The position numbers and the translations under genes are program-made. Below, one piece after another: positions 27,120-35,191 of a DNA stretch of 64,000 nucleotides; within the stretch, counting starts at the first letter, position 1; every line of letters starts with the position of its first letter. Origin of the DNA: Tritonibacter scottomollicae (GTDB lineage Bacteria; Pseudomonadota; Alphaproteobacteria; Rhodobacterales; Rhodobacteraceae); NCBI RefSeq assembly GCF_003003215.1, contig NZ_PVUF01000005.1, forward strand, positions 62,001 through 126,000, written 5' to 3'. A model generated the notes under the pieces. That model did not search any database, was not told where the DNA came from, and saw only the letters and a program-made list of their open reading frames with translations.

Positions 27120-28970
27120 GTGTCGCAGCCCAATCAAACCAGCAAGCTCGCCGTGATGCGGGATACAAAGCCGCAGTTTCCAGAGTTCGAGAAATTCGCC
27201 TCATCCGTCACGTCGCAGGAACGTGCGAAATTTGCCTATGAGATGAAACACGGGCTACGTGCCAATCAGGCCAAGGGCGAACAGACAAAAGAAACCGTTC
27301 AGAAGCTCCTGAAAAAAGCGCGAGCGGATATGATGAAGCATGAGGTCAAGAGCGGGGAAGCAGTGTTGCGGCAGGCCATCTCGTTGGAGCCGGATAACGC
27401 GACTGCGCATGCGCTTCTTTGCGAACTGCTGATGAAGGATTCCGCCCGTCTGCTCGACGCTTTGGCAAGTATCCTGAGGGCAGTGAAACTGGAGCCGAAG
27501 GAGAGCGGCCATTACGCTTTGGTGGGTACGCTCTTGATGCGAATGCAAAAGTTCGAGGAGGCGATCGATTATTTCGAGATCGCGGTGAAGTTCGATCCCA
27601 AGAATTACATCGCGCTGGCACGGATGATGCACCTCAAGGCCCACCACCTGCGCTGGGACGATTTTGACAAGATCCCGACCTATCTCAAGCAGTTTAACAA
27701 GGTCGGCATCCTATCTGATCCCTTTGCATTCCTGTCGTTGTGCGATGACGGTGACTTCCAGAAGCAGCGCTCGATTTCCATGGTACAGGCCAAGCATACC
27801 AACCCGGTCAAGGCGCCGATATTCACCGGTCAGCGAGCGGAGGGGCAAAAGATCCGTATCGGATACTTCTCCAATGATTTTTACAATCATGCGACCATGC
27901 AGCTGATGGTGGGGCTGTTGGAAACCCATGACCGCAGACGGTTCGAGCTCTATCTATATGACTACGGGTCCAAACTGTGTGATCTTGCACATGAACGCGC
28001 GCGAGAGAGTGCTGATGTGTTCCGAGATGTCCGCCACATGGCCACAGACGAACTGGTGGAGCAGGCAACCCGGGACGAGCTGGATATTGCAGTGGATCTC
28101 AAGGGCTTTACCGAAGGTGGTCGCCTCGACATGTTCAACAGTCGCGTTGCACCGGTGCAAGTGTCCTATCTTGGCTATCCCGGCACAACGGGATTGAAGT
28201 CGATGGATTACATGGTGGCTGACCGCATCACCATTCCATCGACCCTGCGCAAGCACTACACTGAAAACATCCTGTATATGCCGCATTGCTATCAGCCCAA
28301 TGACGAGGAGCGCTATATCGCTCAGGTCGATGATACGCGCGCCAGTCACGGTCTGCCGGAAGATGGCTTTGTGTTTTCCTCCTTCAATAGCCCCTACAAG
28401 GTCACCCCGCGCGAGTTTGATATCTGGATGAAGCTCATGAAAGAGGTGCCGGATAGCGTCCTGTGGTTCTATTGCGGAAAAGGCGAGATCACGGAACCGC
28501 TGCGCAGAGAGGCCGAACGGCGTGGCGTTGACGGACACCGGATCATTCCCGCCCGGCGCGTCAAGCCGGATGTTCATCTGGCCCGACTAAAACACGCCGA
28601 TCTGTTTCTGGATACGTTCAATGTTAACGCCCATACCACGGCCAGCGATGCGCTTTGGGCCGGGCTGCCGGTGGTCACAAAGACCGGCGAGCAATTTGCC
28701 GCCCGTGTGGCAGGCAGTATCCTGACGGCCGCCGGGCTGGAGGATCTGGTCACCACGACAGAGAAAAAATATCACGATGTGGCGCTGCGCGTGGCGCAGG
28801 ATCCGGACTATCTGGCCGACATCCGCGCCCGTCTGGCGGCATCCCACAGCGATGCGCCGCTGTTTGATACCAAGGGCTATACACGGGATTTCGAACGGCT
28901 GCTCGAAAAGGCCTTTCAAAACTACATCGACGGCAACCGGCCCAAGACCATGGGGATTTCCGCCGCCTGA
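27120..28970 (+). CDS. TPR-containing O-GlcNAc-transferase-like glycosyltransferase (GT41 family)
   Basis: This protein of about 616 residues has TPR-like helices at roughly 74-167 (with QAISLEPDNATAHALL and YFEIAVKFDPKNYIALARMM). A C-terminal OGT/SPINDLY (COG3914) catalytic region follows, about 240-595. Residues matching the active site of known O-GlcNAc transferases are kept: His in YFSNDFYNHATMQLM, GYPGTTGLKSMDYMVAD, Lys in FNSPYKVTP, and NAHTTASDALWAGLPVVT, which binds the nucleotide. It may glycosylate proteins in the cytoplasm using a UDP-sugar; the target is unknown. No ATG fits. GTG at 27120 has AAGGAG ten bases upstream; GTG at 27084 and 27111 are alternatives. Confidence 0.87.
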   Translation: MSQPNQTSKLAVMRDTKPQFPEFEKFASSVTSQERAKFAYEMKHGLRANQAKGEQTKETVQKLLKKARADMMKHEVKSGEAVLRQAISLEPDNATAHALLCELLMKDSARLLDALASILRAVKLEPKESGHYALVGTLLMRMQKFEEAIDYFEIAVKFDPKNYIALARMMHLKAHHLRWDDFDKIPTYLKQFNKVGILSDPFAFLSLCDDGDFQKQRSISMVQAKHTNPVKAPIFTGQRAEGQKIRIGYFSNDFYNHATMQLMVGLLETHDRRRFELYLYDYGSKLCDLAHERARESADVFRDVRHMATDELVEQATRDELDIAVDLKGFTEGGRLDMFNSRVAPVQVSYLGYPGTTGLKSMDYMVADRITIPSTLRKHYTENILYMPHCYQPNDEERYIAQVDDTRASHGLPEDGFVFSSFNSPYKVTPREFDIWMKLMKEVPDSVLWFYCGKGEITEPLRREAERRGVDGHRIIPARRVKPDVHLARLKHADLFLDTFNVNAHTTASDALWAGLPVVTKTGEQFAARVAGSILTAAGLEDLVTTTEKKYHDVALRVAQDPDYLADIRARLAASHSDAPLFDTKGYTRDFERLLEKAFQNYIDGNRPKTMGISAA

Positions 28971-29001
28971 TCCTCAGGAGATCAGAGCCGATGAACGCAA
29001 A

Positions 29002-29036
29002 CAGCCGCGTCCGAAACCCGGGCGCGGCTGCTCTGT
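29002..29036 (+). terminator. Probable terminator after the OGT-like gene
   Basis: CAGCCGCG (29002-29009) pairs with CGCGGCTG (29023-29030), with further pairing possible in the loop. A pyrimidine-rich tail follows. It lies 32 bases after the stop codon. The tail is not a pure T-run, so strength is uncertain. Confidence 0.5.
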
Positions 29037-29058
29037 TCTTGCGCGGCGAAATATCGGC

Positions 29059-29676
29059 TTAGAGCAGGCGAACCTGGGTGCCGATTTTCACCATCGGATA
29101 GAGTTTTTCCACATGCTGATTGTAAAGCCCGATACAGCCGGACGAACTCTGCCGGCCAATCTTGCGCGTGTCATGGGTGCCGTGGACCAGATACGCGGGC
29201 CAGTCGAGATACATGGCGCGGGTGCCGAGCGGATTGCCGGGCACGCCGCCTTCGATCCGCCGGGGCAGCGTGGGATCGCGTTCGCGCATATTGGCGGTCG
29301 GCGTCCAGCTTGGCTCCTCCCGCTTGCGCACGATCTTGGAATAGCCGCGGCGTGTCAGCTCTTCGCTCATCGGGACCGAAGAGGGGAACAGGAAATAGCT
29401 CTCGCCATCACCGCCCCAGTAATGCAGGGCGCGACTCTCGATATCGGCCAGCAGGCAGCCCACACCCAGTGTTTCAAAGTGATCTTGCCAGCGCTGTTGC
29501 TGGAAGGAGGACACGTTGCGCTGCACCGGGATCTTTTCACGAATTGCAGGCTCCGAGGCCGGGAAGGCATCACCGGATTGCGCACGCAGCAATCCTGGTG
29601 TTGCCAATGTTGCTGCCGCACCGCTCATCAACGCGCGGCGGGACAGGGTAAAACGGGATTTGGTGAAGTCGGACAT
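29059..29676 (-). CDS. Exported L,D-transpeptidase (YkuD domain)
   Basis: This 205-residue protein starts with SRFTLSRRALMSGAAATL, which looks like a twin-arginine-type signal (RR) and is cut around LLRA-QSG. The YkuD domain fills the rest. The catalytic region reads HGTHDTRKIG followed by SSSGCIGLYN, with the nucleophile Cys181. It should form 3-3 peptidoglycan links or attach proteins to the wall. The start at 29676 is preceded by GAGGATGG. It lies between a glycosyltransferase and mmsA, with no functional link to either. Confidence 0.92.
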   Translation of the reverse strand: MSDFTKSRFTLSRRALMSGAAATLATPGLLRAQSGDAFPASEPAIREKIPVQRNVSSFQQQRWQDHFETLGVGCLLADIESRALHYWGGDGESYFLFPSSVPMSEELTRRGYSKIVRKREEPSWTPTANMRERDPTLPRRIEGGVPGNPLGTRAMYLDWPAYLVHGTHDTRKIGRQSSSGCIGLYNQHVEKLYPMVKIGTQVRLL

Positions 29677-29835
29677 TGGCCCATCCTCATTGGTTTTAAT
29701 TGCTCGATCTCTTCGCGGGACCATATGAGCGCGCGCAGGGCAAGGCCAGTGGCCGTCGACCCAACGCAGGGTGACATTTGCGTGAGCCGACGGAGCGCGG
29801 CTCAGGTGGCATGAATTTGCCGATGCGTCGAACAC

Positions 29836-29867
29836 AAAAAAGGCCGCCCGACAATGTCGGGCGGCCT
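29836..29867 (-). terminator. Rho-independent terminator of mmsA
   Basis: A GC-rich stem of at least 11 bp (29841-29851 with 29857-29867) is followed on the minus strand by a six-T run. It lies 40 bases past the mmsA stop codon. Confidence 0.9.
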
Positions 29868-29906
29868 GAGCTGAAATCGTAACTGAGCTGAAACCCGAAC
29901 TGGGGA

Positions 29907-31406
29907 TCAGTCCATCGCTTTGAAGTTGAACTCGCCACCTTCTTTGATGCCGGAGAACCAGCGCGCGGTAACGGTCTTGGTGCGGGTATAGAACCGGAAG
30001 GCATCCGGGCCGTACTGGTTCAGGTCGCCAAAGGCCGATTTCTTCCAGCCGCCGAAGGTGTGGTAGCTGAGCGGCACCGGGATCGGGAAGTTGATGCCTA
30101 CCATGCCCACATTGACGCGGTTGGCAAAGTCACGCGCGGTGTCACCATCTGCGGTGTAGATCGCGGTGCCGTTGCCGTAGGCATTGTCCTTCACGAGGTT
30201 CAGCGCATCCTCGTAGTTGTCCATGCGGACAGTCGTCAGAACCGGACCAAAGATCTCTTCCTGGTAGATGTCCATCTCGGATGTGACATCATCGAACAGG
30301 GTCGGGCCGACGAAATAGCCGTTCTCATACCCCTGCAGAGTCAGTCCGCGACCATCGGTCACCAGCTTGGCACCCTGCTCGACGCCGCTGTCGATCAGAC
30401 CTTCGATACGGGCCTTGGCTTGGGCCGTGATGACGGGGCCGTAATCGACATCTTCGCCAGCGGTATAGGGGCCGACTTTCAGCTTTTCGATACGCGGCAG
30501 CAGGCGTTCGATCAGGCCATCGGCGGTCTCCTTGCCGACGGGAACCGCAACGGAGATCGCCATGCAGCGTTCGCCAGCGGCGCCGAACCCGGCACCCACC
30601 AGGGCGTCAGCCGCCTTGTCAAGGTCCGCATCGGGCATGATCAGCATGTGGTTCTTGGCACCGCCAAAGCACTGTGCACGCTTGCCGTTGGTCGCGGCGC
30701 GGCCATAGATATACTGGGCGATCGGGGTGGAGCCGACAAAGCCCACCGCCTGAATGGTCTCGTTGTCGAGGATCGCGTCCACGGCTTCCTTGTCGCCATT
30801 CACAACCTGCAGCACGCCATCGGGCAGGCCGGCTTCTTTCAGCAGCTCCGCCAGATAAAGCGATGTGGAGGGGACGCGTTCGGAAGGCTTCAGGATCATC
30901 GCATTGCCGCAGGACAGCGCCGGCGCCATTTTCCACAGCGGGATCATCGCGGGGAAGTTGAATGGCGTGATGCCCGCAACGACGCCCAGAGGCTGGCGCA
31001 TGGAGTAGAGGTCAATGCCCGGTCCGCCGCTGTCGGTGAATTCACCCTTCAGCATGTTGGGCGCGCCCATGCAGACTTCAACCACCTCAAGGCCACGCTG
31101 CACGTCACCGCGTGCGTCGGGCAGGGTCTTGCCGTGCTCACGGGCGACCAGCTCTGCCAGCGTGTCCATATGCTCGTTGATGAGTTGGCCGAACTTCATC
31201 ATCACGCGGGCGCGTTTCTGCGGGTTGGTGGCGGCCCAGCCGACCTGGGCCTCAGCGGCTTTGGCGATCACGGCATCCATCTCGGCTTTGGTTGCGAGCG
31301 GCACCTGCGCCTGCACTTCGCCAGTGGCAGGGTTCAGAACATCGGCAAAGCGGCCGGAGGTCCCGGCGACTTTCTCGCCGTTCACGTAGTGGGTCAGTTC
31401 CTGCAT
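29907..31406 (-). CDS. mmsA: CoA-acylating methylmalonate-semialdehyde dehydrogenase
   Basis: This 499-residue aldehyde dehydrogenase converts methylmalonate semialdehyde to propionyl-CoA in valine (and thymine or inositol) breakdown. The nucleophile Cys is in GERCMAISVAV (about residue 281). The MMSDH-specific features GITPFNFPAMIPLWKMAPAL, GGAKNHMLIMPDAD and SYHTFGGWKKSAFGD near the end distinguish it from ordinary aldehyde dehydrogenases. GAGGAGGA lies before the start. It is divergent from a LysR gene, with repeats between them that are candidate operators. Confidence 0.96.
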   Translation of the reverse strand: MQELTHYVNGEKVAGTSGRFADVLNPATGEVQAQVPLATKAEMDAVIAKAAEAQVGWAATNPQKRARVMMKFGQLINEHMDTLAELVAREHGKTLPDARGDVQRGLEVVEVCMGAPNMLKGEFTDSGGPGIDLYSMRQPLGVVAGITPFNFPAMIPLWKMAPALSCGNAMILKPSERVPSTSLYLAELLKEAGLPDGVLQVVNGDKEAVDAILDNETIQAVGFVGSTPIAQYIYGRAATNGKRAQCFGGAKNHMLIMPDADLDKAADALVGAGFGAAGERCMAISVAVPVGKETADGLIERLLPRIEKLKVGPYTAGEDVDYGPVITAQAKARIEGLIDSGVEQGAKLVTDGRGLTLQGYENGYFVGPTLFDDVTSEMDIYQEEIFGPVLTTVRMDNYEDALNLVKDNAYGNGTAIYTADGDTARDFANRVNVGMVGINFPIPVPLSYHTFGGWKKSAFGDLNQYGPDAFRFYTRTKTVTARWFSGIKEGGEFNFKAMD

Positions 31407-31449
31407 GTGCAGTCCTCCTCTGAATTTCGAGTCCCGCGTATCCTAGGAT

Positions 31450-31544
31450 TGCAAAAACGAAGGTAAAAGGGGAAAGGCTTCAAATAGGTTTTGCATTAAC
31501 GCAAATGGTTAAGGTAGGTTTACCTTGGCAGAATGCAAAAACGA
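31450..31544. promoter_or_regulatory. Cluster of three TGCAwwAACG motifs and a palindrome between mmsA and lysR
   Basis: TGCAAAAACGA occurs twice (31450-31460 and 31534-31544). A related site, TTTGC-ATTAAC-GCAAA (31490-31505), lies between them and is a perfect inverted repeat. AAGGTA-GGTT-TACCTT (31511-31526) is a second inverted repeat. All lie in the 155-base divergent promoter region of mmsA and the LysR gene, where LysR-type regulators normally bind. Confidence 0.55.
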
Positions 31545-31561
31545 CTGGAGGATCCCGTCAG

Positions 31562-32458
31562 ATGGAACCCCAATGGGACGACATGAAAGTGTTCCTGGCT
31601 GTGGCACGGGAGAGCTCGCTCTCTGGGGCAGGGCGCGTGTTGAAGATGGACCCCGCCACCGTCGGGCGACGGGTTGCCCGGTTTGAAACCGCGTTGAAGA
31701 CGTCGCTGTTTGTGAAATCACCGCAGGGCTATGCGCTGAGCGCGGCAGGGGATCGCCTGCTGGGTCATGCCGAGAGCGCAGAACTGGCCATGCGCGCCGG
31801 GGAAGAGGCGCTGACCGGCCCAAGCGATACGCTGTCCGGGCAGATCCGCATCGGCGCGCCGGATGGCTGCGCCAACTACATCCTGCCGCAGGTCTGTGCG
31901 GCAATCTCTAAGGACAATCCGGATCTGGACATCCAGATCGTGGCGCTGCCGCGGGTGATCAACCTGTCCCGCCGTGAAGCGGATATGGCCGTGACGGTCA
32001 GCGCCCCCACGGCTGGAAAGCTGTTGGTGCAGAAGGTGACCGACTATCGCCTGCATCTTGCGGCCTCACGCTACTACTTGCGGGACAATGAGCCGATCGA
32101 GAAACTCGACCACCTGCGGCACCATCGCATGATTGGCTACATTCCTGACATGATCTTTGACCGCGAGCTGGACTATCTGACGGACCTCGGTGTCGAGCGG
32201 GTGTCGCTCGCGTCCAATTCGGTCTCGGTGCAGATCAAGATGCTCGCCGAAGGAAGTGCAGTTGGTGTGGTGCATGATTTTGCGCTGCCCGCACATCGCG
32301 CCTTGCGCAAGGTGCTGAAAGATGAGTTCAGCCTGACGCGCAGTTTCTATCTGGTGCGCCATCAGGGGGATCAGCGCAGCGAACGGCTGAACCGATTTGC
32401 CGAGGCACTGTCAAAGGGGGTTCGCGTTGAAGTCGAGCGGCTGGAAGGCTTGACTTGA
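31562..32458 (+). CDS. LysR-family transcriptional regulator, likely of mmsA
   Basis: This 298-residue regulator has an N-terminal winged helix (about 5-65, with ESSLSGAGRVLKMDPATVGRR) and a LysR effector domain (about 90-290). The start at 31562 has GGAGGA nine bases upstream. It is divergent from mmsA, the standard arrangement for a LysR protein and its target. The effector could be a valine or methylmalonate-pathway intermediate, but that is inference. Confidence 0.92.
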   Translation: MEPQWDDMKVFLAVARESSLSGAGRVLKMDPATVGRRVARFETALKTSLFVKSPQGYALSAAGDRLLGHAESAELAMRAGEEALTGPSDTLSGQIRIGAPDGCANYILPQVCAAISKDNPDLDIQIVALPRVINLSRREADMAVTVSAPTAGKLLVQKVTDYRLHLAASRYYLRDNEPIEKLDHLRHHRMIGYIPDMIFDRELDYLTDLGVERVSLASNSVSVQIKMLAEGSAVGVVHDFALPAHRALRKVLKDEFSLTRSFYLVRHQGDQRSERLNRFAEALSKGVRVEVERLEGLT

Positions 32459-32512
32459 TCGGATCTTGCGGCAAACCTTGAGGGAGTGAAGTTTTATTTC
32501 TGGGTGCGCAAA

Positions 32513-32947
32513 ATGCTCGTAAAGTCGATTATGAAATCCAAGGAGATTGCCGAGGTCGTCACGATCGGGCCTGAGGCGACGATCGAGGCTGCCGCGCAGC
32601 TCCTGTCAAAGCATGGCATCGGTACGGTGGTGGTCTCATCGGACCAGACAACACCACTGGGCATTCTGTCAGAGCGGGATATCGTGCGGCAGCTGGCCAA
32701 GTCGGGCTCTGTATGCCTTCAGCACAAGGTCGAAGACTACATGACCCGAGAGGTTGTCACCTGTGTGCAGGACAGCAATGCCGAAGATGCGCTGGCGAAG
32801 ATGACCGAGGGGCGGTTCCGCCACATGCCGGTGGTCGAAAACGGTGTGTTGATCGGCATCATTTCCCTCGGTGATGTGGTGAAGGCGCAGCTGACCGAAG
32901 TGGCGATGGAGAAATCCGCCCTAGAAGGCATGATCATGGGCCATTGA
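32513..32947 (+). CDS. CBS-domain pair protein
   Basis: This 144-residue protein consists of two CBS domains: about 8-60 with GTVVVSSD and GILSERDIVRQLA, and about 75-135 with FRHMPVVENGVLIGIISLGD. Such stand-alone pairs bind adenine nucleotides and act as energy sensors for partners that cannot be named here. ATG 32513 (MLVKSIMKSKE) is the natural domain start. A GTG at 32486 directly after GGGA is an alternative. It is followed by coaD after about 117 bases. Confidence 0.88.
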   Translation: MLVKSIMKSKEIAEVVTIGPEATIEAAAQLLSKHGIGTVVVSSDQTTPLGILSERDIVRQLAKSGSVCLQHKVEDYMTREVVTCVQDSNAEDALAKMTEGRFRHMPVVENGVLIGIISLGDVVKAQLTEVAMEKSALEGMIMGH

Positions 32948-33064
32948 TCACTGGTGCGACCGGGTGCGCCGCGACGTGAGGAAGATTAAGTATTACCACG
33001 TACTTGCAATGCGCGACGCAACATGGTTGCGTGCGCTCAAATTTTACGCAAGCAGGAGGGGCCC

Positions 33065-33559
33065 ATGCGCATCGGCTTGTATCCCGGAACTTTTGACCCG
33101 ATCACGCTCGGGCATGTGGACATCATTCGCCGGGCGGCCATGCTGGTGGATCGTCTGGTCATTGGCGTCGCCATCAATCGTGACAAGGGTCCGCTGTTCG
33201 ACCTCGATGAGCGGGTGGCGATGATCGAGGCGGAATGCGCCAAGCTGACAGAGCAGACCGGCACAGAGATCGTGGCGCATCCGTTCGAGAACCTGCTGAT
33301 CGATTGCGCCCGCGACGTCGGCGCTCAGGTCATCGTTCGCGGACTGCGTGCGGTTGCGGATTTCGAATATGAATATCAGATGGTCGGCATGAACCGGTCT
33401 CTGGATGACAGCATCGAAACCGTGTTCCTCATGGCCGAAGCCCGCCACCAGGCGATCGCAAGCAAGCTGGTGAAGGAAATCGCGCGGCTGGGCGGTGACG
33501 TCAGCAAATTCGTGACACCGCTGGTCAATGACAATCTGCGAAAGCGGCTGGGCAGTTGA
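33065..33559 (+). CDS. coaD: Pantetheine-phosphate adenylyltransferase
   Basis: CoaD (164 residues) adenylates 4'-phosphopantetheine to dephospho-CoA. The nucleotidyltransferase motif GTFDPITLGH is at the start, RGLRAVADFEYEYQM binds substrate, and FVTPLVNDNLRKRL occupies the place of the family's C-terminal signature. The start at 33065 is preceded by CAGGAGGGG. A terminator follows at 33626. Confidence 0.97.
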   Translation: MRIGLYPGTFDPITLGHVDIIRRAAMLVDRLVIGVAINRDKGPLFDLDERVAMIEAECAKLTEQTGTEIVAHPFENLLIDCARDVGAQVIVRGLRAVADFEYEYQMVGMNRSLDDSIETVFLMAEARHQAIASKLVKEIARLGGDVSKFVTPLVNDNLRKRLGS

Positions 33560-33625
33560 TGCGCCCGCTGTGACCCGGTCTGGGTGAAGATCGCCCCGAT
33601 CCGCGCCCGAGCCTGCGACTGAAAT

Positions 33626-33658
33626 GACACCCGACCGGAGACCCCGCGTCGGGTGTTT
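33626..33658 (+). terminator. Rho-independent terminator after coaD
   Basis: ACACCCGAC (33627-33635) pairs with GTCGGGTGT (33648-33656), with a 12-nt loop and a short T tract, 67 bases after coaD. Confidence 0.75.
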
Positions 33659-33688
33659 GCATGTCCGGGGCCGCCACAGCTCCTCAGA

Positions 33689-33832
33689 TCAACGCCAAAA
33701 GGCCATCCACTCGATCAACAAAAACAGCTTCTTGCCCAGGAACAACAGGTGTTCCGTTCCGAAAAGGGCAACATCAATGGCGAGTGCAGACAACAGGCAC
33801 AGGCCGAGAGCGAGGGCAATGGTATTGGTCAT
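33689..33832 (-). CDS. Small membrane protein of 47 residues
   Basis: A short frame beginning MTNTIALALGLCLLSALA encodes one clear membrane helix followed by a segment ending LLFLGKKLFLLIEWMAFWR, which is aromatic and amphipathic. I recall similar short proteins in roseobacter genomes, but no function is known. It begins 17 bases after the hairpin that terminates gap, so it may be read by leak-through or from its own promoter. No good ribosome site is seen, which lowers confidence. Confidence 0.5.
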   Translation of the reverse strand: MTNTIALALGLCLLSALAIDVALFGTEHLLFLGKKLFLLIEWMAFWR

Positions 33833-33848
33833 CGAGGGATGCTCGCAT

Positions 33849-33880
33849 AAAAACGCCCGGTCAGATATGCCTGACCGGGC
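33849..33880 (-). terminator. Rho-independent terminator of gap
   Basis: GCCCGGTCAG (33855-33864) pairs perfectly with CTGACCGGGC (33871-33880), followed on the minus strand by a five-T run. It lies about 54 bases past the gap stop codon. Confidence 0.88.
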
Positions 33881-33933
33881 GCAAAATCTCAACCCAAATA
33901 GGGGCGGTGGTTAACCGGGCAGCTCAATGGCCC

Positions 33934-34935
33934 CTAGTTCAACCGGCCCATCGCGGTGGCCACGTCGGCCATACGCACCGAGAAGCCCCATTCGTTGTCG
34001 TACCACGCCAGCACCCGCACCATGCGACCGTCGACCACACGGGTCTGATCCGGCGCGAAGATGGAACTTTCTTCGGTGTGGTTGAAGTCGGTGGAGACCA
34101 GCGGTGCCGGCTCATAGCCCAGAACGCGCGACATTGGGCCTTTGGAGGCTTCTTCCATGGCGGCGTTCACTTCTGCCACGCTCACCTCGCGGCCAGCGCG
34201 GAAGGTAAGGTCCACGGCCGAGACATTCGGCGTCGGCACCCGGATTGCGGAACCGTCAAGGCGGCCCTTGAGGTTGGGCAGCACTTCACCCAGCGCCTTG
34301 GCCGCACCGGTGGAGGTCGGGATCATCGACATCGCTGCGGCGCGGGCGCGGTAGAGATCGTCGTGGCGACGGTCCAGCGTCGGCTGATCGCCGGTATAGG
34401 CATGGATCGTGGTCATGATGCCATGTTCGATGCCAAAGGCCTCGTCCAGAACTTTTGCCAGCGGCGCCAGGCAGTTGGTGGTACAGGAGCCGTTGGAGAC
34501 CATTTTGTCGCTGGTCAGCAGGTCCTCGTCATTGACGCCGTAAACCACGGTGCGATCAACATTCGTACCCGGTGCAGAGAGCAACACCTTGCCCGCGCCG
34601 CGCTCCAGGTGCTTCTTCGCCTTCAGCCCGTCGTTGAACTTGCCGGTGCATTCCAGCACGACATCGCAGCCTTCCCAGTCCAACGTGTCCATGTCATAGG
34701 TGGAGAACACCTGCATGTCGCCGCGACCGAGGTTCAGACGTCCCTCGCTGAAATCGACCTGGCCGGGGAAACGGCCATGCACGCTGTCATATTTGATGAG
34801 ATGTGCTGCAGTCTCGATCGGGCCGGTCGCGTTGACCTTGATGACTTCGATATCATTGCGGAAGCTGCCCGCGATATGCGCCAATGTGCAGCGGCCAATG
34901 CGCCCAAAACCGTTGATTCCAACTTTGATGGTCAT
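33934..34935 (-). CDS. gap: Glyceraldehyde-3-phosphate dehydrogenase
   Basis: This 333-residue enzyme oxidises and phosphorylates glyceraldehyde 3-phosphate. INGFGRIGR is the cofactor loop, SNGSCTTNC carries the nucleophile Cys151, and RVPTPNVSAVDLTF and WYDNEWGFSVRM are family blocks. The Asp that fixes NAD in classical GapA (VAIND) is Ala36 here (VKVNATGPIE), and the Leu-Pro pair near residue 188 is Arg189-Arg190 in TLDRRHDDL. Those changes resemble NADP-using, gluconeogenic GapB-type enzymes. The start at 34935 follows GGAGACGACAG. An 11-bp inverted repeat lies 91 bases upstream. Confidence 0.96.
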   Translation of the reverse strand: MTIKVGINGFGRIGRCTLAHIAGSFRNDIEVIKVNATGPIETAAHLIKYDSVHGRFPGQVDFSEGRLNLGRGDMQVFSTYDMDTLDWEGCDVVLECTGKFNDGLKAKKHLERGAGKVLLSAPGTNVDRTVVYGVNDEDLLTSDKMVSNGSCTTNCLAPLAKVLDEAFGIEHGIMTTIHAYTGDQPTLDRRHDDLYRARAAAMSMIPTSTGAAKALGEVLPNLKGRLDGSAIRVPTPNVSAVDLTFRAGREVSVAEVNAAMEEASKGPMSRVLGYEPAPLVSTDFNHTEESSIFAPDQTRVVDGRMVRVLAWYDNEWGFSVRMADVATAMGRLN

Positions 34936-35025
34936 CTCTGTCGTCTCCACAAAAAGCCTGTCTTAGGGGCAGCCTATAGACGTCATTAACCTCCGAAAAA
35001 AGCGAAAACTACAGTAAACACAGAC

Positions 35026-35058
35026 TGTTAGCGCAAAACGTTGATGGTTGCGTTAACA
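35026..35058. promoter_or_regulatory. Long inverted repeat upstream of gap, CceR-like half-sites
   Basis: TGTTAGCGCAA (35026-35036) and TTGCGTTAACA (35048-35058) form an inverted repeat with one mismatch and an 11-base spacer. It lies 91-123 bases before the gap start and about 134 bases before the divergent DUF808 gene. Each arm resembles a LacI-family site such as that of CceR, the central-carbon regulator of Rhodobacter sphaeroides. The match is from memory and approximate. Confidence 0.5.
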
Positions 35059-35191
35059 GGTTTCGGCCGTTGGCGGTAACTGTTGTGTCCGGCTTGCGGG
35101 GAAAATGCTGCAAAGCGGCACGCTTGAACGGGAACCCTTTGGCGCGCTAGGTGTTCTGTCAGGAAATAGCATGCACTCAAAGAGGTGGCAC

